Shown in pieces: positions 1 through 10,088 of a stretch of DNA of 63,192 nt. The notes beneath the pieces are model-generated. The model searched no databases and had not been told where the DNA came from. It was given only the letters and a program-made list of their open reading frames with translations. Numbering within the stretch: the first letter of the stretch is position 1; each line of letters opens with the position of its first letter. Made by a program: the position numbers and the translations under genes. Source of the stretch: an uncultured Geobacteraceae bacterium. GTDB lineage: Bacteria > Desulfobacterota > Desulfuromonadia > Geobacterales > Pseudopelobacteraceae. The stretch covers positions 1 through 63,192 of the forward strand of contig CAIRBT010000014.1 of assembly GCA_903876875.1 (NCBI GenBank), read 5' to 3'.

Positions 1-1
1 G

Positions 2-283
2 CTCCATCTTCTGCATGTCATGAAGGGAACCGGTCTTGAGAAGCTGTATCTGCGGGGAGATGTGCCGCTGCTGGGACGGGATGAGTATGCCGGGCTTGTT
101 TGCGATTTTCTTGAACGTCTTGATCCGCAAATACTTATTCAACGTCTGACCGGAGACGGGGGGCATCATAATCTGGTTGCCCCCCTTTGGTCGCTGAAAA
201 AATTCGAGATTCTTAATCTTATTGATGCAGAGCTGGCGCGGCGTGGTACGGCACAGGGCTTTAGATTTTCCCCATCAGTATGA
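2..283 (+). CDS. YhcC/TIGR01212-type radical SAM protein, C-terminal part only
   Basis: The open frame enters from outside the window and ends at TGA 281-283; about 93 codons are visible. The segment LHLLHVMKGTGLEKLY, then the stretch on loading at least two short helices and a C-terminal APLWSLKKFEILNLIDAEL, matches the C-terminal end of the YhcC family (TIGR01212), which are radical SAM proteins of uncertain substrate. The radical SAM CxxxCxxC site lies upstream of the window, so the catalytic core cannot be checked. The gene converges on the antiporter gene and overlaps its 3' end by 23 bp. Family assignment is from remembered sequence pattern; the C-terminal tail (GFRFSPSV) is probably family-variable. 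Confidence 0.75.
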   Translation, partial: LHLLHVMKGTGLEKLYLRGDVPLLGRDEYAGLVCDFLERLDPQILIQRLTGDGGHHNLVAPLWSLKKFEILNLIDAELARRGTAQGFRFSPSV

Positions 284-1280
284 GTATGATAAAGATTGCG
301 TAGAACGCTCCTCCCGCAAGCAGTGTACCGGGAGTTAGGTGTTTTTTTATCCTGATTTGCAGGTATGCCAGGCCGACTGAGGCAAAGGTCAGGGCAACAG
401 TCAGCAGTGCCGCACTGTTTAACTGCCAGTCGGTCATGAGGATGCCGATAGCGGTAATGATTGATCCCTGAAATACCATGGCACCGGTGACGTTGCCGAT
501 GGCCAGGGTGTCTTTTCCCTTGTTGATCCAGATCACGCTGTTGAATTTCTCAGGTAGTTCGGTGGCGATGGGGGCGATGATCATGGCCAGTATGAAGGGT
601 GAAATGCCCATTTGTTCTGATATTATCTGCACCTTTTCCACAAAAATATACGATCCCCAGACGATTAACAGCAGTGAACCAAGCACCTGGGTGCCGATAA
701 CCGCCATAGGGGGGTCATGGGATTTTGGAGCAAAATAGCAGGGATCAATCTCCGATTCTTCTATCTCGTGGCTTTCGCTGTTTCCACTTCCTCGCAATGT
801 TATGAGCACATAGCTGCCATAGGTCAGGAGCAGCGAGAGGGCGATGACGATCTTGATGATCGGATGCCCCCCCAGGAACGAGGCAGCTATGGCACATGTG
901 TAGAGTATCAGGAAGTATTCCATATCACGTCTCATGACGGTGGTGTCTACCCGCATGATCGGATAATCTGCCCGTTTTTTCCGATTCCAGACCACCGCCA
1001 TACCGCTGATGAAGAATGCCAGTGTGCCGAGCATGAACGGGGCCCCGATGATGGCTCCCACGCCGATCTTGTGTCCCGATTCCCCCACGCCGAAGATGAT
1101 GGCGACCAGGGGAACCAGTGTTTCCGGCAGTGCGGTGCCGACGGCGGCAAAAATACTGCCGACCGCACCTTCCGACAGCTGCATCTTTTTCCCAAACCAT
1201 TCAAGGCCATTGGTAAAAACCGTGGCTCCCAACAAGATGATGCCGAGGGCGATGAGGAGCATAATCCAATGAATTGTCAT
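261..1280 (-). CDS. Sodium/calcium antiporter family membrane protein (CaCA superfamily)
   Basis: 339 aa, strongly hydrophobic, about 10-11 membrane segments in two halves. Each half carries an alpha-repeat: GTALPETLVP near residues 48-57 and APIATELPEKF in the second half, the paired acidic ion-binding signature of cation/Ca2+ exchangers. It starts with ATG at 1280, directly abutting the kup stop codon, so the two genes are almost certainly one transcript. The predicted role is exchange of Ca2+ or another divalent cation against H+ or Na+ across the inner membrane. The substrate cannot be read from the sequence. Cotranscription with a K+ importer suggests a joint role in cation homeostasis (inference). 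Its 3' end overlaps the convergent YhcC-like gene. Confidence 0.85.
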   Translation of the reverse strand: MTIHWIMLLIALGIILLGATVFTNGLEWFGKKMQLSEGAVGSIFAAVGTALPETLVPLVAIIFGVGESGHKIGVGAIIGAPFMLGTLAFFISGMAVVWNRKKRADYPIMRVDTTVMRRDMEYFLILYTCAIAASFLGGHPIIKIVIALSLLLTYGSYVLITLRGSGNSESHEIEESEIDPCYFAPKSHDPPMAVIGTQVLGSLLLIVWGSYIFVEKVQIISEQMGISPFILAMIIAPIATELPEKFNSVIWINKGKDTLAIGNVTGAMVFQGSIITAIGILMTDWQLNSAALLTVALTFASVGLAYLQIRIKKHLTPGTLLAGGAFYAIFIILILMGKI

Positions 1281-3098
1281 TTACATCTCCACCCGGGTGA
1301 CCACGCCCTGAAGCTTGGCAGCCGGTAATTTGTTGAACTGTACAAAGTTGGGGGTGAGCTTTTTAATGGTGGAGAAAATCTTCCATGCCGGATTTACGGT
1401 GTCAATGTCTTCAATGCCATAGAAAATGACTTTTTCCACGATGCCGTTATCTTTAAGTAGCTGTTCGATATCAAACATCTCCATGTAGCCTGCCTTGATA
1501 ACAAAGGCATCCAGTCCGGTGCCAAGATTGGCTGTCAGTTGGCTCTCAAGGCCATAGGGTTCGTCGGTGCGGATAATTGAAATGAGGACGTTGCGGGCGT
1601 AAATAATATTAGAACGGATGGTGCAGTGAACCAGATAGGGGGGGATGGTGTTCCACTCCTTGACAAAGAACAGGGCGGTGCCGGAAATATGTCCTTTCTG
1701 GTAGATCTGCTCGTAACTCATGAGGTAGGTTTCCATGTCAAGGGGTCTGAGAGCCTTGTAGAGGGCTCGCTGGCCTTTCGTCCAGATCAGGATGGCTCCC
1801 AGGGGGAGAGAGGCCAGAATCAGCGACCAGTAGCCGCCATGGGGTAGTTTATGGAGGTTTGAAATCAAAAAGGCAAAATCCACCAGTGTCACAAAGAAGG
1901 CGACCGGAACTTTCCATTTTTTCTGGGTACGGGCAAAGATCATCACCATCATGATGCCGGTGATGGTCATGGTGCCGGTTACGGCAAGGCCATAGGCGGC
2001 GGCCAGATTGTCTGATTTCTGGAAGATCAGCATGATCATGATGACCAGTCCGAGGAGAATCCAGTTGACCGCTCCGATATAAATCTGAGATTTAAGCTGA
2101 TGGGAGGTGTAATCAACCTTGAGCAGGGGGAGAATGCGGGTGGTTATCCCCTGGTAGACGATGGAAAATACCCCGCTGATAAGAGCCTGGGAGGCGATGA
2201 CGGTCGCCATAACGGTCAGGATCAGGAAGGGGATATAGAGCAGGGATGACTGTGACTGTACCATGCCGAAGAGGATGTTCTTGGCATCCGGGTGGCTGAG
2301 GATAAAGGCCCCCTGTCCCAGATAGTTGATGATCAGTGCGACAAAGACGATATACCAGGCACGTTTGACCGGCTTGCGTCCCAGGTGTCCCATGTCGGCG
2401 TAGAGAGCCTCACCGCCGGTGGCGCAGAGGATGACCTCCGAGAGCACAAAGAAACCGGCCATGCCGTTTTTAGCCAGGAAACTGATGGCATGGTGGGGGC
2501 TAACGGCTGAAATAATACCAGGGTGGGAACAGAGGGCGATAAGGCCGGAAATGGTGAGTGCGGAGAACCAGACTACCATGATCGGGCCGAAGGCGTTGGC
2601 CACCTTGTCAGTGCCTTTAAATTGAAAGACAAAGAGAAAGACGGCGATAAGTGCCGCAGCCAGAATCAGGGTGGACTGGCTGACGCCGCTTAAGGAGGGG
2701 ATGAGCAGGGCTCCCTCCACCGCCGATAGGATACTGATGGCGGGAGTGATGACGCCGTCGCCCAACAGTAGTGCCACCCCCAGATAGGAGAGGAAGGTCA
2801 CGAATATCATCTGTCGGCCCGGTTTGATCATGCGCACCAGAATTTCCCGGAGCACGATGGTGCCCCCTTCCCCCTTTCGGGAGAGGCTCATGGCCAGCAG
2901 GGCATATTCGACATTGACCAGAATCATCAAGGTCCAGACGATCAGGGAGATGATGCCGTAGACGTTCTCCTCGGTCGGCTTGGTGAGGGCGATGATAACG
3001 GTCAATGTGTAGATCGGGCTGGTACCGATGTCGCCAAACACCAGCCCCATGGATTTTACGATGCCACCCCAGTATGAATCGGTTTCGCCATGTTTCAT
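1281..3098 (-). CDS. kup: Kup-family low-affinity K+ transporter
   Basis: 605 aa. The N-terminus contains the Kup signature GDIGTSPIYT (about residues 22-31), followed by roughly 12 transmembrane segments with the family motif GGEALYADMGH, then a cytoplasmic C-terminal domain of about 140 residues. Family function is K+ uptake driven by H+ symport. Length is typical (600-630 aa). ATG at 3098 is preceded on the minus strand by a purine-rich GGAGG-like stretch. It forms an operon with the downstream antiporter (zero-base gap). The 166-bp region towards the divergent gene at 3265 holds the promoters of both, but no convincing c-di-AMP riboswitch structure was seen there. Confidence 0.93.
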   Translation of the reverse strand: MKHGETDSYWGGIVKSMGLVFGDIGTSPIYTLTVIIALTKPTEENVYGIISLIVWTLMILVNVEYALLAMSLSRKGEGGTIVLREILVRMIKPGRQMIFVTFLSYLGVALLLGDGVITPAISILSAVEGALLIPSLSGVSQSTLILAAALIAVFLFVFQFKGTDKVANAFGPIMVVWFSALTISGLIALCSHPGIISAVSPHHAISFLAKNGMAGFFVLSEVILCATGGEALYADMGHLGRKPVKRAWYIVFVALIINYLGQGAFILSHPDAKNILFGMVQSQSSLLYIPFLILTVMATVIASQALISGVFSIVYQGITTRILPLLKVDYTSHQLKSQIYIGAVNWILLGLVIMIMLIFQKSDNLAAAYGLAVTGTMTITGIMMVMIFARTQKKWKVPVAFFVTLVDFAFLISNLHKLPHGGYWSLILASLPLGAILIWTKGQRALYKALRPLDMETYLMSYEQIYQKGHISGTALFFVKEWNTIPPYLVHCTIRSNIIYARNVLISIIRTDEPYGLESQLTANLGTGLDAFVIKAGYMEMFDIEQLLKDNGIVEKVIFYGIEDIDTVNPAWKIFSTIKKLTPNFVQFNKLPAAKLQGVVTRVEM

Positions 3099-3264
3099 TG
3101 CAAACCTCCGAGAGTAAGAAGTGAGTTATATACCACCACGGAGAAGTCGAAACAATATAAAACGCGGCAGGCCGCTCCGATAATGCTTTACAGTTTTGTG
3201 AAAATTGTTACACTCACGCTCCCCATAACCGGGGAGGACGTGCAATCAGGCCATCGGAGGAATT

Positions 3265-3534
3265 GTGGAACAGGTTCTCAACAGTGCAACAGAGGGTAAT
3301 GCGATGGTCTGCCGCTATTTTAAGGTACTCCACCGTGACATGGTGTATCTCAAGTTTATCCTGGAAGCCTATGAGGGGATGAATGTTATGAGCACGGTTG
3401 ATAACCGGGAGGGGATCATCCGCATTGCCATCATGCCAGGGTTTGTGGCCGATATAGATGAGCTGCTGGCCGAACTGGGGCGTCAGGTCATGATGGAGCC
3501 TGTTCAGTGGGGTGATGCGGTTTGCCGGTTCTGA
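3265..3534 (+). CDS. DUF4911 domain protein
   Basis: 89 aa, starting at GTG 3265 with GGAGG at 3256-3260 four bases upstream; an internal ATG at 3301 is a weaker alternative. The protein has the pattern of the small DUF4911 family: an N-terminal helix with LHRDMVYLKFILEAYEG, a central strand-rich part ending in RIAIMPG, and a final amphipathic helix. Function is unknown; the fold may resemble a small ACT/ferredoxin-like regulatory domain (inference). The stop overlaps the next reading frame (TGATG at 3532-3536), so translation of the downstream hydrolase is probably coupled. Confidence 0.7.
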   Translation: MEQVLNSATEGNAMVCRYFKVLHRDMVYLKFILEAYEGMNVMSTVDNREGIIRIAIMPGFVADIDELLAELGRQVMMEPVQWGDAVCRF

Positions 3535-4739
3535 TGTGCACCTTTGTCATACTGCTCTGCCTGAGTACACCGGCTGTTGCCTCCGTGCTTCCCGGTATTG
3601 ACACCTTGCAGCTGCGTCACTTTGATGCTCTTCAAGGGAAACGGGTCGGCCTGGTTACCAATCATACCGGGCGTTCCGCAAACGGTCAAAGTACTATTGA
3701 CATTCTTTTCACCGCACCCGGTGTCAGGTTGGTGGCTCTGTTCAGCCCGGAACATGGTATTCGGGGGAACGAGGATGCCAAGGTGCCCTCCGGGATTGAT
3801 AGCCGAACCGGTCTGCCGGTGAACAGTCTGTACGGGATCAGCTGTCGTCCGACCTCCCAGATGCTCAAAGGGATTGATCTGCTGGTCATTGATCTTCAAA
3901 ATGTGGGGAGCCGTTTTTACACCTATATCGGCACTGTATCACTGGTGATGCGTGCCGCACAGAGTAACGGCATTCCGGTGGTGGTGCTGGACCGTCCCAA
4001 TCCGATTAACGGGGTCGCCATGGGGGGTGCCATTCCGGTCGTTCCAGTGCCGGAAAAAAGCAGTGGTTGTGGCGCTTTGACCAGCATTCATCCCATACCG
4101 ACCCGCCACGGTATGACAATAGGGGAGCTGGCACGGCTGTTCAACGGGGAGTTCGGTATCGGCTGTAACCTGACGGTCATTCCGATGCAGGGGTGGCAGC
4201 GCGCCCTGTATTATGACGAGACGGCTCTCCCCTGGAGCAACCCCTCTCCCAATATGCGCAGTATGACGGCGGCCCTGCTGTACCCCGGCTTTGGCATATT
4301 GGAAAGCACCAATCTGTCGGTGGGGCGGGGGACTGATCGCCCGTTCGAACTCTATGGCGCCCCCTGGTTTGATGGCAATGGGGTGGCTACCCTGATGCAA
4401 AAGCGGACACTACCGGGGGTTCGTTTCACCGCTGTCAGTTTCGTACCCTCCCAGGCGGGGCAGCCCTATACCGGTAAAGCCTGCTCCGGGATTGGGGTGA
4501 CCATAACAGACCGGCGACTGTTTGATCCGGTTCTTGCGGGCCTTTCCCTGTTGCAGGCCATCTATCAGCTTCACCCGAGCCGCTTTAAGACGGTTGACGG
4601 ATTTGGTACCGAGGTGGGTGATCGGGGTGTTTGGTCCCAGTTAACAACCGGGGGGCAGCGGCCGGAGGAGGTCATTGCCCGGTGGCAGGTCGGGCTTGAT
4701 CGCTTTGCGGTGGTTCGGAACAAGTATCTATTGTACTGA
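3522..4739 (+). CDS. NamZ/DUF1343 family exported hydrolase
   Basis: 405 aa from TTG 3522, or 401 aa from ATG 3534, which overlaps the preceding stop codon; TTG has a better-placed GGGG upstream, ATG has the coupling geometry. A hydrophobic N-terminus followed by TPAVAS looks like a signal peptide with cleavage near residue 20. The body carries DUF1343 hallmarks: GKRVGLVTNHTG, LFSPEHGIRG, DLQNVGSRFYTY, VLDRPNPI and STNLSVGRGTDRPFE. Characterised members (NamZ) are exo-beta-N-acetylmuramidases acting in peptidoglycan recycling. A periplasmic muropeptide-processing role is therefore the best guess. Length agrees with the family. Confidence 0.85.
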   Translation: MPVLMCTFVILLCLSTPAVASVLPGIDTLQLRHFDALQGKRVGLVTNHTGRSANGQSTIDILFTAPGVRLVALFSPEHGIRGNEDAKVPSGIDSRTGLPVNSLYGISCRPTSQMLKGIDLLVIDLQNVGSRFYTYIGTVSLVMRAAQSNGIPVVVLDRPNPINGVAMGGAIPVVPVPEKSSGCGALTSIHPIPTRHGMTIGELARLFNGEFGIGCNLTVIPMQGWQRALYYDETALPWSNPSPNMRSMTAALLYPGFGILESTNLSVGRGTDRPFELYGAPWFDGNGVATLMQKRTLPGVRFTAVSFVPSQAGQPYTGKACSGIGVTITDRRLFDPVLAGLSLLQAIYQLHPSRFKTVDGFGTEVGDRGVWSQLTTGGQRPEEVIARWQVGLDRFAVVRNKYLLY

Positions 4740-4805
4740 CGTGACAGCTTTCTTGAAGATAAACTCAATGGTTGGGCACAGCAAATCGAAAACCAACGGA
4801 ATCTC

Positions 4806-6509
4806 CTACGCAACCACAATCCGTAACCCCTCACCAGACTGGGAAATATAGATAAAGGTCATTTCCTGGGGGGTGCTCCCTGTTGCTCTCTCCCGAAAAT
4901 CGTTCGCAAAGGTATAGCGGAAGGCTTTGATCCTGCCACCAACCGGTGCCGGTATCCCCTCCGGAAGGTCAATGCGTCCCGGCCAGCAGCAGTGTGGCTG
5001 CCGTGTGGCTATAAAATCTGGTAATTTCCCCATCATCGGCATTTCGGTGTGGCAGTAGTCGAAGAACAGGGCATCGAGGAGCAGGGGGTGTTGTTCCGGC
5101 GGCACCTGCGATTCGGTCAGGCGTGCCACCAGCTCGAAGACCCGCCTGCTGGAGAGGCTGTAAAGATTGTCGTTGCCAACCTGTCGGGCCATCCGATCCA
5201 GGGTATCGGCAAAACGGTGATGCTCTTCAAGAACAGCAAAGGTAGCAGCCATCTGGCCATTTTTGGTGATCAGATCCAGCAGACGACCGATGGTTTCAAT
5301 GCGGCAGATATCGGCAAAATCAAGCCAGGGGTTGGCCAGAATGGTGTAGGGGGGTGCTTCCGAAAAGAGGTACTGTTCCCGGGCGGCGATCTTCCGCATG
5401 GGAGCCCCCTTCAGCACCTTGAGCGGTTCCACTTGCAGCATATCCGGTTTGGCCTGTGCCACCATCTGCAGCGAGTCAAGGAAACCGGCATAATCCTCCC
5501 CCGGTAGACCGGCCACCAGATCCAGATGGAGTTCTATGTTTGTGTCACTTTTGAGCCGTGCCACGGCGGCAAAAATACGAGAGAGGTCGGCGTTTCTCCC
5601 CACCTGGGCAAGGGTGGTTGCCGATGTGGATTGCACCCCTATTTCAAAGTGAAAACAGTGCTCCGGAACCCGGGTCAGCAGTTCCAGATTGTCCTCGGTC
5701 AGCAGGTCTGCGGCGATTTCAAAGTGGAAACGGCTGGTGCGGTTATGCTCCAGAATGAATTCCCAGATCCGGTTTGCCCGGCGGGCGTCATAGTTAAAAG
5801 TCCGGTCAACCAGTTTTATCTGGGGCGTGTTGTTCTCCATCAACAGTAAAAGATCCAGTTCAATCCGTTCCCTCGAATAGGAACGGACTCCCCCCTCAAC
5901 CGAAGAGAGGCAGAAGGCACAGGAAAAGGGACATCCCCGTGAGGTTTCGTAATAGGTCAGTGGTTTTGACCTGTCAACCAACCCGGCGGCAAAGGGGGAG
6001 GGGAGGCTGTCCAGTTTCACCGTCCCCCCACCGACCGGCCCGGAAGCTATCTCCTCTTTGTCGCGAAAAAAAAGATTATCAATCTGTGCCAGTCGTTCCG
6101 TACGGCCGGAACTGTCCGGTTGGAGCAGTTCGGACAGCAGGGCGCGGAATGTCACTTCTCCCTCTCCCTTGACAATGTAGTCAACGGAGCCATGCTGTTG
6201 CATACAGTCAAAAATGCCGAAGGAAACTTCCGGCCCTCCCAGTACGATGATTGTTTCAGGAGCAAGTTTTTTGATATCGGAGACAATCTTCAGGGTCTGT
6301 TCGATATTCCAGATATAACAGGAAAAAGCCACCAGTTTGGCCTCTTCTGCCATGACGAGTCGTAACAGATATTCCCGTGGATCATGGACGGTCCACTCCC
6401 TGATGGAGAGGGAAACCCCCGGCAGATTTTGGCAAGAGGCCGCCAGTGAGGGGAGGGCCAGTGACGAATGGGCATATTTGGCATGTAGAGTGGCAAGAAG
6501 TAGTTTCAT
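4806..6509 (-). CDS. B12-binding radical SAM protein with DUF4080 tail
   Basis: 567 aa. Residues about 1-140 form a cobalamin-binding-like domain (MKLLLATLHAKYAHSS start, VLGGPEVSFG, IVKGEGE). A radical SAM core follows with YETSRGCPFSCAFCLSS, giving the CxxxCxxC site for the [4Fe-4S] cluster. The C-terminal about 200 residues match DUF4080. The family probably performs radical methylation or another B12-dependent radical reaction; substrate unknown. It is a single gene; the downstream side converges with the NamZ gene and the upstream side is a degenerate inverted repeat. Confidence 0.85.
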   Translation of the reverse strand: MKLLLATLHAKYAHSSLALPSLAASCQNLPGVSLSIREWTVHDPREYLLRLVMAEEAKLVAFSCYIWNIEQTLKIVSDIKKLAPETIIVLGGPEVSFGIFDCMQQHGSVDYIVKGEGEVTFRALLSELLQPDSSGRTERLAQIDNLFFRDKEEIASGPVGGGTVKLDSLPSPFAAGLVDRSKPLTYYETSRGCPFSCAFCLSSVEGGVRSYSRERIELDLLLLMENNTPQIKLVDRTFNYDARRANRIWEFILEHNRTSRFHFEIAADLLTEDNLELLTRVPEHCFHFEIGVQSTSATTLAQVGRNADLSRIFAAVARLKSDTNIELHLDLVAGLPGEDYAGFLDSLQMVAQAKPDMLQVEPLKVLKGAPMRKIAAREQYLFSEAPPYTILANPWLDFADICRIETIGRLLDLITKNGQMAATFAVLEEHHRFADTLDRMARQVGNDNLYSLSSRRVFELVARLTESQVPPEQHPLLLDALFFDYCHTEMPMMGKLPDFIATRQPHCCWPGRIDLPEGIPAPVGGRIKAFRYTFANDFRERATGSTPQEMTFIYISQSGEGLRIVVA

Positions 6510-6544
6510 TGCAGGTTACCTGTTGTAATGTATAAAAACAGTTG

Positions 6545-6640
6545 AACCACGAAATACACGAAATGCACGAATAAAAAAGGTTTGCATTAACATGCGTAAC
6601 TAACAGAATTTTTCGTGTCATTTCGGCGTTATTCGTGGTT
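6545..6640. repeat. Imperfect palindromic intergenic repeat
   Basis: A 96-bp block begins AACCACGAA (6545-6553) and ends TTCGTGGTT (6632-6640), its reverse complement. Both arms contain further ACGAA / TTCGT units, so the transcript could form a long irregular hairpin. Such ACCACGAA-type palindromes occur as dispersed elements in many genomes. It lies between the DUF4080 and CapA genes, both on the minus strand. Confidence 0.55.
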
Positions 6641-6657
6641 AATGCCTTTTTTGCTTT

Positions 6658-7680
6658 CTAAAAAGTAATGAAATAGCCCCGGTTATCCTGATCTATCCCG
6701 GTTTTGAACGGACGGGAGAGGGTGTTCAGCTTTTCTATGACTCGCTTTCCCCCTTCGCCGGTCATGATGCGGGGTTGGAAGCCGACCCGGCTGTTGAGGA
6801 CATCGAGGGGGACGATTTCCGCCGTTCGTTGATCGCCGTTCAGCTTGAGTCGCACCAGGGCACTGACATCGGCGATGGTACTGCTGCTGGCAAAGGCGAA
6901 GTTGCCCAGACTGTAAAAAATGACCCCTTTTTTGTATCGCTCGATCCCTTGCAGTACGTGGGGATGATGGCCGATGATAACGTCTGCTCCTGCGTCAATG
7001 GCTTTGCGGGCGGTAATCTGCTGATAGGCCTGGATGGTGCCGGCGGCCTCCTTCCCCCAGTGGAAGGATACGATAACATAGTCAGCCTGTGCGCGGGCAC
7101 TGGTGATGTCGGCGGTTACCAGTTTCTCATAGCCGGGGGTGGTGCCGGGGCGGTCGTGACCGGCAAAAAACTCGAGCGGCTGGGTCAGTGAGTAACCGAG
7201 GAAGGCGATCTTTTTCCCTTTGATAGTATAGAGAGCCATCTGTCGAGCCTCATCGAGGTTTTTACCGGCACCGATCCAGGCGATGTTGTGCTTCTTTAAA
7301 TGTTCCAGGGTTTCCAGCAGTGCCCCTCCGCCAAAGTCCATGGAATGATTGTTGGCCAGTGTTACCAAATTGAAGCCGGCCGCCCCGATTGCCCGGGCAA
7401 CCGGTGGCTCCGCCCGGAAGCGGAATTTCTTTTCCGCATACTCTGTCCCGCCGGTGGCAATGGGGGACTCCAGGTTAGCCAGGTTAATATCACCGGTGAG
7501 GAGCAGTTTTTTGACCCCGTGGAACGGGTAGTCATACCCCTTCTTTTTCAGCAGGGGAGTCCATCTGCCGGCCAGCATGATGTCGCCCACGGCAGTAATG
7601 ATGATCTCTTCTGCACAGAGGGGCAGGGGGAGGGTAAGCAACAGCAGCAGGAACAGGAACCGGATGGTAATTGTGGACAT
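6658..7680 (-). CDS. CapA-family exported protein (metallophosphoesterase-like)
   Basis: 340 aa from the ATG at 7680. The open frame extends 27 codons further upstream, but a signal peptide (hydrophobic FLFLLLLLTLPLPLCA) begins right after this ATG, so the internal start is preferred. Mature protein: AVGDIMLAG, LANLESPI, NLVTLANNHSMDFG, VIVSFHWGKE, GADVIIGHHPHVLQG and YSLGNFAF, the ordered motifs of the CapA / poly-gamma-glutamate PgsA family, which share a calcineurin-like fold. The role is probably envelope polysaccharide or polyglutamate related; no biosynthetic partners (CapB/CapC) are next to it, so it is likely a stand-alone CapA-like enzyme. Confidence 0.85.
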   Translation of the reverse strand: MSTITIRFLFLLLLLTLPLPLCAEEIIITAVGDIMLAGRWTPLLKKKGYDYPFHGVKKLLLTGDINLANLESPIATGGTEYAEKKFRFRAEPPVARAIGAAGFNLVTLANNHSMDFGGGALLETLEHLKKHNIAWIGAGKNLDEARQMALYTIKGKKIAFLGYSLTQPLEFFAGHDRPGTTPGYEKLVTADITSARAQADYVIVSFHWGKEAAGTIQAYQQITARKAIDAGADVIIGHHPHVLQGIERYKKGVIFYSLGNFAFASSSTIADVSALVRLKLNGDQRTAEIVPLDVLNSRVGFQPRIMTGEGGKRVIEKLNTLSRPFKTGIDQDNRGYFITF

Positions 7681-7695
7681 GGAGGCTCTTTTGCA

Positions 7696-7724
7696 TTGAC
7701 GTATCACGGTGCAAATGCTAAATA
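7696..7724 (+). promoter_or_regulatory. Predicted sigma-70 promoter of serS
   Basis: TTGACG (7696-7701), a 17-bp spacer, then TAAATA (7719-7724), about 60 bp upstream of the serS ATG in the divergent region with the CapA gene. Prediction from hexamer match and spacing only. Confidence 0.45.
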
Positions 7725-7783
7725 AATTAATCGACAATAGTGATACATACACGCTTACCACTTAAAAATAAAGGTGTTTCCCC

Positions 7784-9057
<1,274 letters not shown>

Positions 9058-9070
9058 TTGCTCTTACTAT

Positions 9071-9099
9071 TTGAAAAACTGAAACAGGTGTGCTATAAA
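9071..9099 (+). promoter_or_regulatory. Predicted sigma-70 promoter of tRNA-Ser
   Basis: TTGAAA (9071-9076), 17-bp spacer, extended -10 TGC-TATAAA (9091-9099), ending 14 bp before the mature tRNA 5' end. Good hexamers and ideal spacing directly upstream of a stable RNA gene. Confidence 0.65.
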
Positions 9100-9113
9100 C
9101 CAAAACCCTGTAC

Positions 9114-9201
9114 GGAAGGGTGGCCGAGTGGTTTAAGGCAGCGGTCTTGAAAACCGCCGAGTGTAACAGCTCCGTGAGTTCGAATCTCACCTCTTCCGCC
9201 A
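9114..9201 (+). tRNA. tRNA-Ser (anticodon TGA)
   Basis: 88 nt including an encoded CCA. Acceptor arm GGAAGGG (9114-9120) pairs with CTCTTCC (9191-9197, one G-T); discriminator G. The D arm begins TGGCCGAGTGG, the anticodon loop is C-T-TGA-A-A flanked by CGGT and ACCG, a long variable arm (GAGTGTAACAGCTC) is typical of class II tRNAs, and the T arm has GTTCGAATC. It reads UCN serine codons. Its 3' end is the probable attachment site of the element whose remnants follow. Confidence 0.97.
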
Positions 9202-9250
9202 TAACACATAACTAGTTGATTTAACTAGATATTATAAGCCTACTGCCAAA

Positions 9251-9634
9251 GTGAGACCTTTTATGAGACCTCTTGGTAGTAGGCTTTATGCGTTATCATC
9301 CCATATATATACTCGTAATGGAACATTTTATTACAGAGCAGATATACCCAAAGACCTCAAGCATCTGTTCGCTATTTCTGAAATAAAACAGTCCCTTAAA
9401 ACAAAAAGTCCAAAAGATGCAAAGGTATTGGCAGTAAGTCTTGAATACAAAATTCAGAAGGCTTTTATTGCTTTGCGTACTTCCTACCGAGTTTCCCCTA
9501 CCAGTAAAGTCAAAGCTGAATGGGCACGTACTCAGACAGGCGATGTCTCAAGCTTTGTTGATGCACCTTCCGGAGGTGAGTCGGGGCATAAAGTGATAAA
9601 TGTATTCTCATTATCCTATAACTTTGTATTTTAA
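9251..9634 (+). pseudogene. Truncated tyrosine-type integrase (N-terminal fragment)
   Basis: An open frame of 127 codons starts 50 bp after tRNA-Ser. Residues about 15-70 (YTRNGTFYYRADIPKDLKHLF, then SLKTKSPKDAKVLA in the same order) match the N-terminal arm-binding domain (DUF6538-like) of phage/ICE integrases that insert at tRNA genes. The core-binding and catalytic (R-H-R-Y) domains, normally another 250-350 residues, are missing; after about residue 110 the sequence no longer resembles an integrase, which probably marks a deletion junction. Position and orientation are those of an integrase next to its attL in a tRNA 3' end. Read as a scar of a lost element. Confidence 0.75.
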
Positions 9635-9644
9635 GGAGACTGTC

Positions 9645-10055
9645 ATGAAATCAATGGTAATTATATTGATGACAGTGCTCTTGGCATCTGTCAGTTCTTA
9701 TGCGGGTGATATTGTTGTAATAGGAAATAATAATGTTCCAAAGATGAGTGTGGTAACCGTTCAGAAAATTTATACCGGGAAGTTTGTCTCAGTATCCGGC
9801 ATTGATGTAACACCAATTGCCTTCAGAGCTGGCGCCACTGCTCGTTCACGATTCTTACGTGAGTATCTGAAGCAAGACGAGGACAAATACACGGCATATT
9901 GGACGGTACGTCGTTATATAGGCAAGGGCACACCACCGATTGAGTTTTCTGGTGCTACGGAAATTATTAGATTCGTAATGTCAACTCCTGGTGCAATCGG
10001 CTATATTGACGAGGACGACTTAAAGCCTGGAGTGAACGTGATTGTCGGCAGATGA
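9645..10055 (+). CDS. Small PstS-like periplasmic substrate-binding domain protein
   Basis: 136 aa starting at ATG 9645 with AAGGAG about 8 bp upstream. Signal peptide MKSMVIILMTVLLASVSSYA, cleavage near residue 20. The mature part (IVVIGNNNVPKMSV, IYTGKF, FWxV-like YWTVRRYIGKG, then TPGAIGYID) matches the short phosphate-ABC-transporter-substrate-binding-like proteins, which are about 130-150 aa and keep only one lobe-like segment of PstS. No permease or ATPase is nearby, so a phosphate-uptake role is not implied. Such proteins are often found near regulatory genes. It lies inside the integration scar; it may be cargo or old chromosome. Confidence 0.75.
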   Translation: MKSMVIILMTVLLASVSSYAGDIVVIGNNNVPKMSVVTVQKIYTGKFVSVSGIDVTPIAFRAGATARSRFLREYLKQDEDKYTAYWTVRRYIGKGTPPIEFSGATEIIRFVMSTPGAIGYIDEDDLKPGVNVIVGR

Positions 10056-10088
10056 CAAGAGAGTGTACTAAGCTGAAGTGCATTCTGG

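Noticed and set aside
717-1328. 203-codon plus-strand frame opposite the antiporter gene
   Set aside because: Antisense shadow of a clear membrane-protein gene; composition (His/Asp/Gln-rich) typical of a shadow frame.
3099-3264. c-di-AMP riboswitch upstream of kup
   Set aside because: Region too short and the conserved core elements are not visible on the minus strand.
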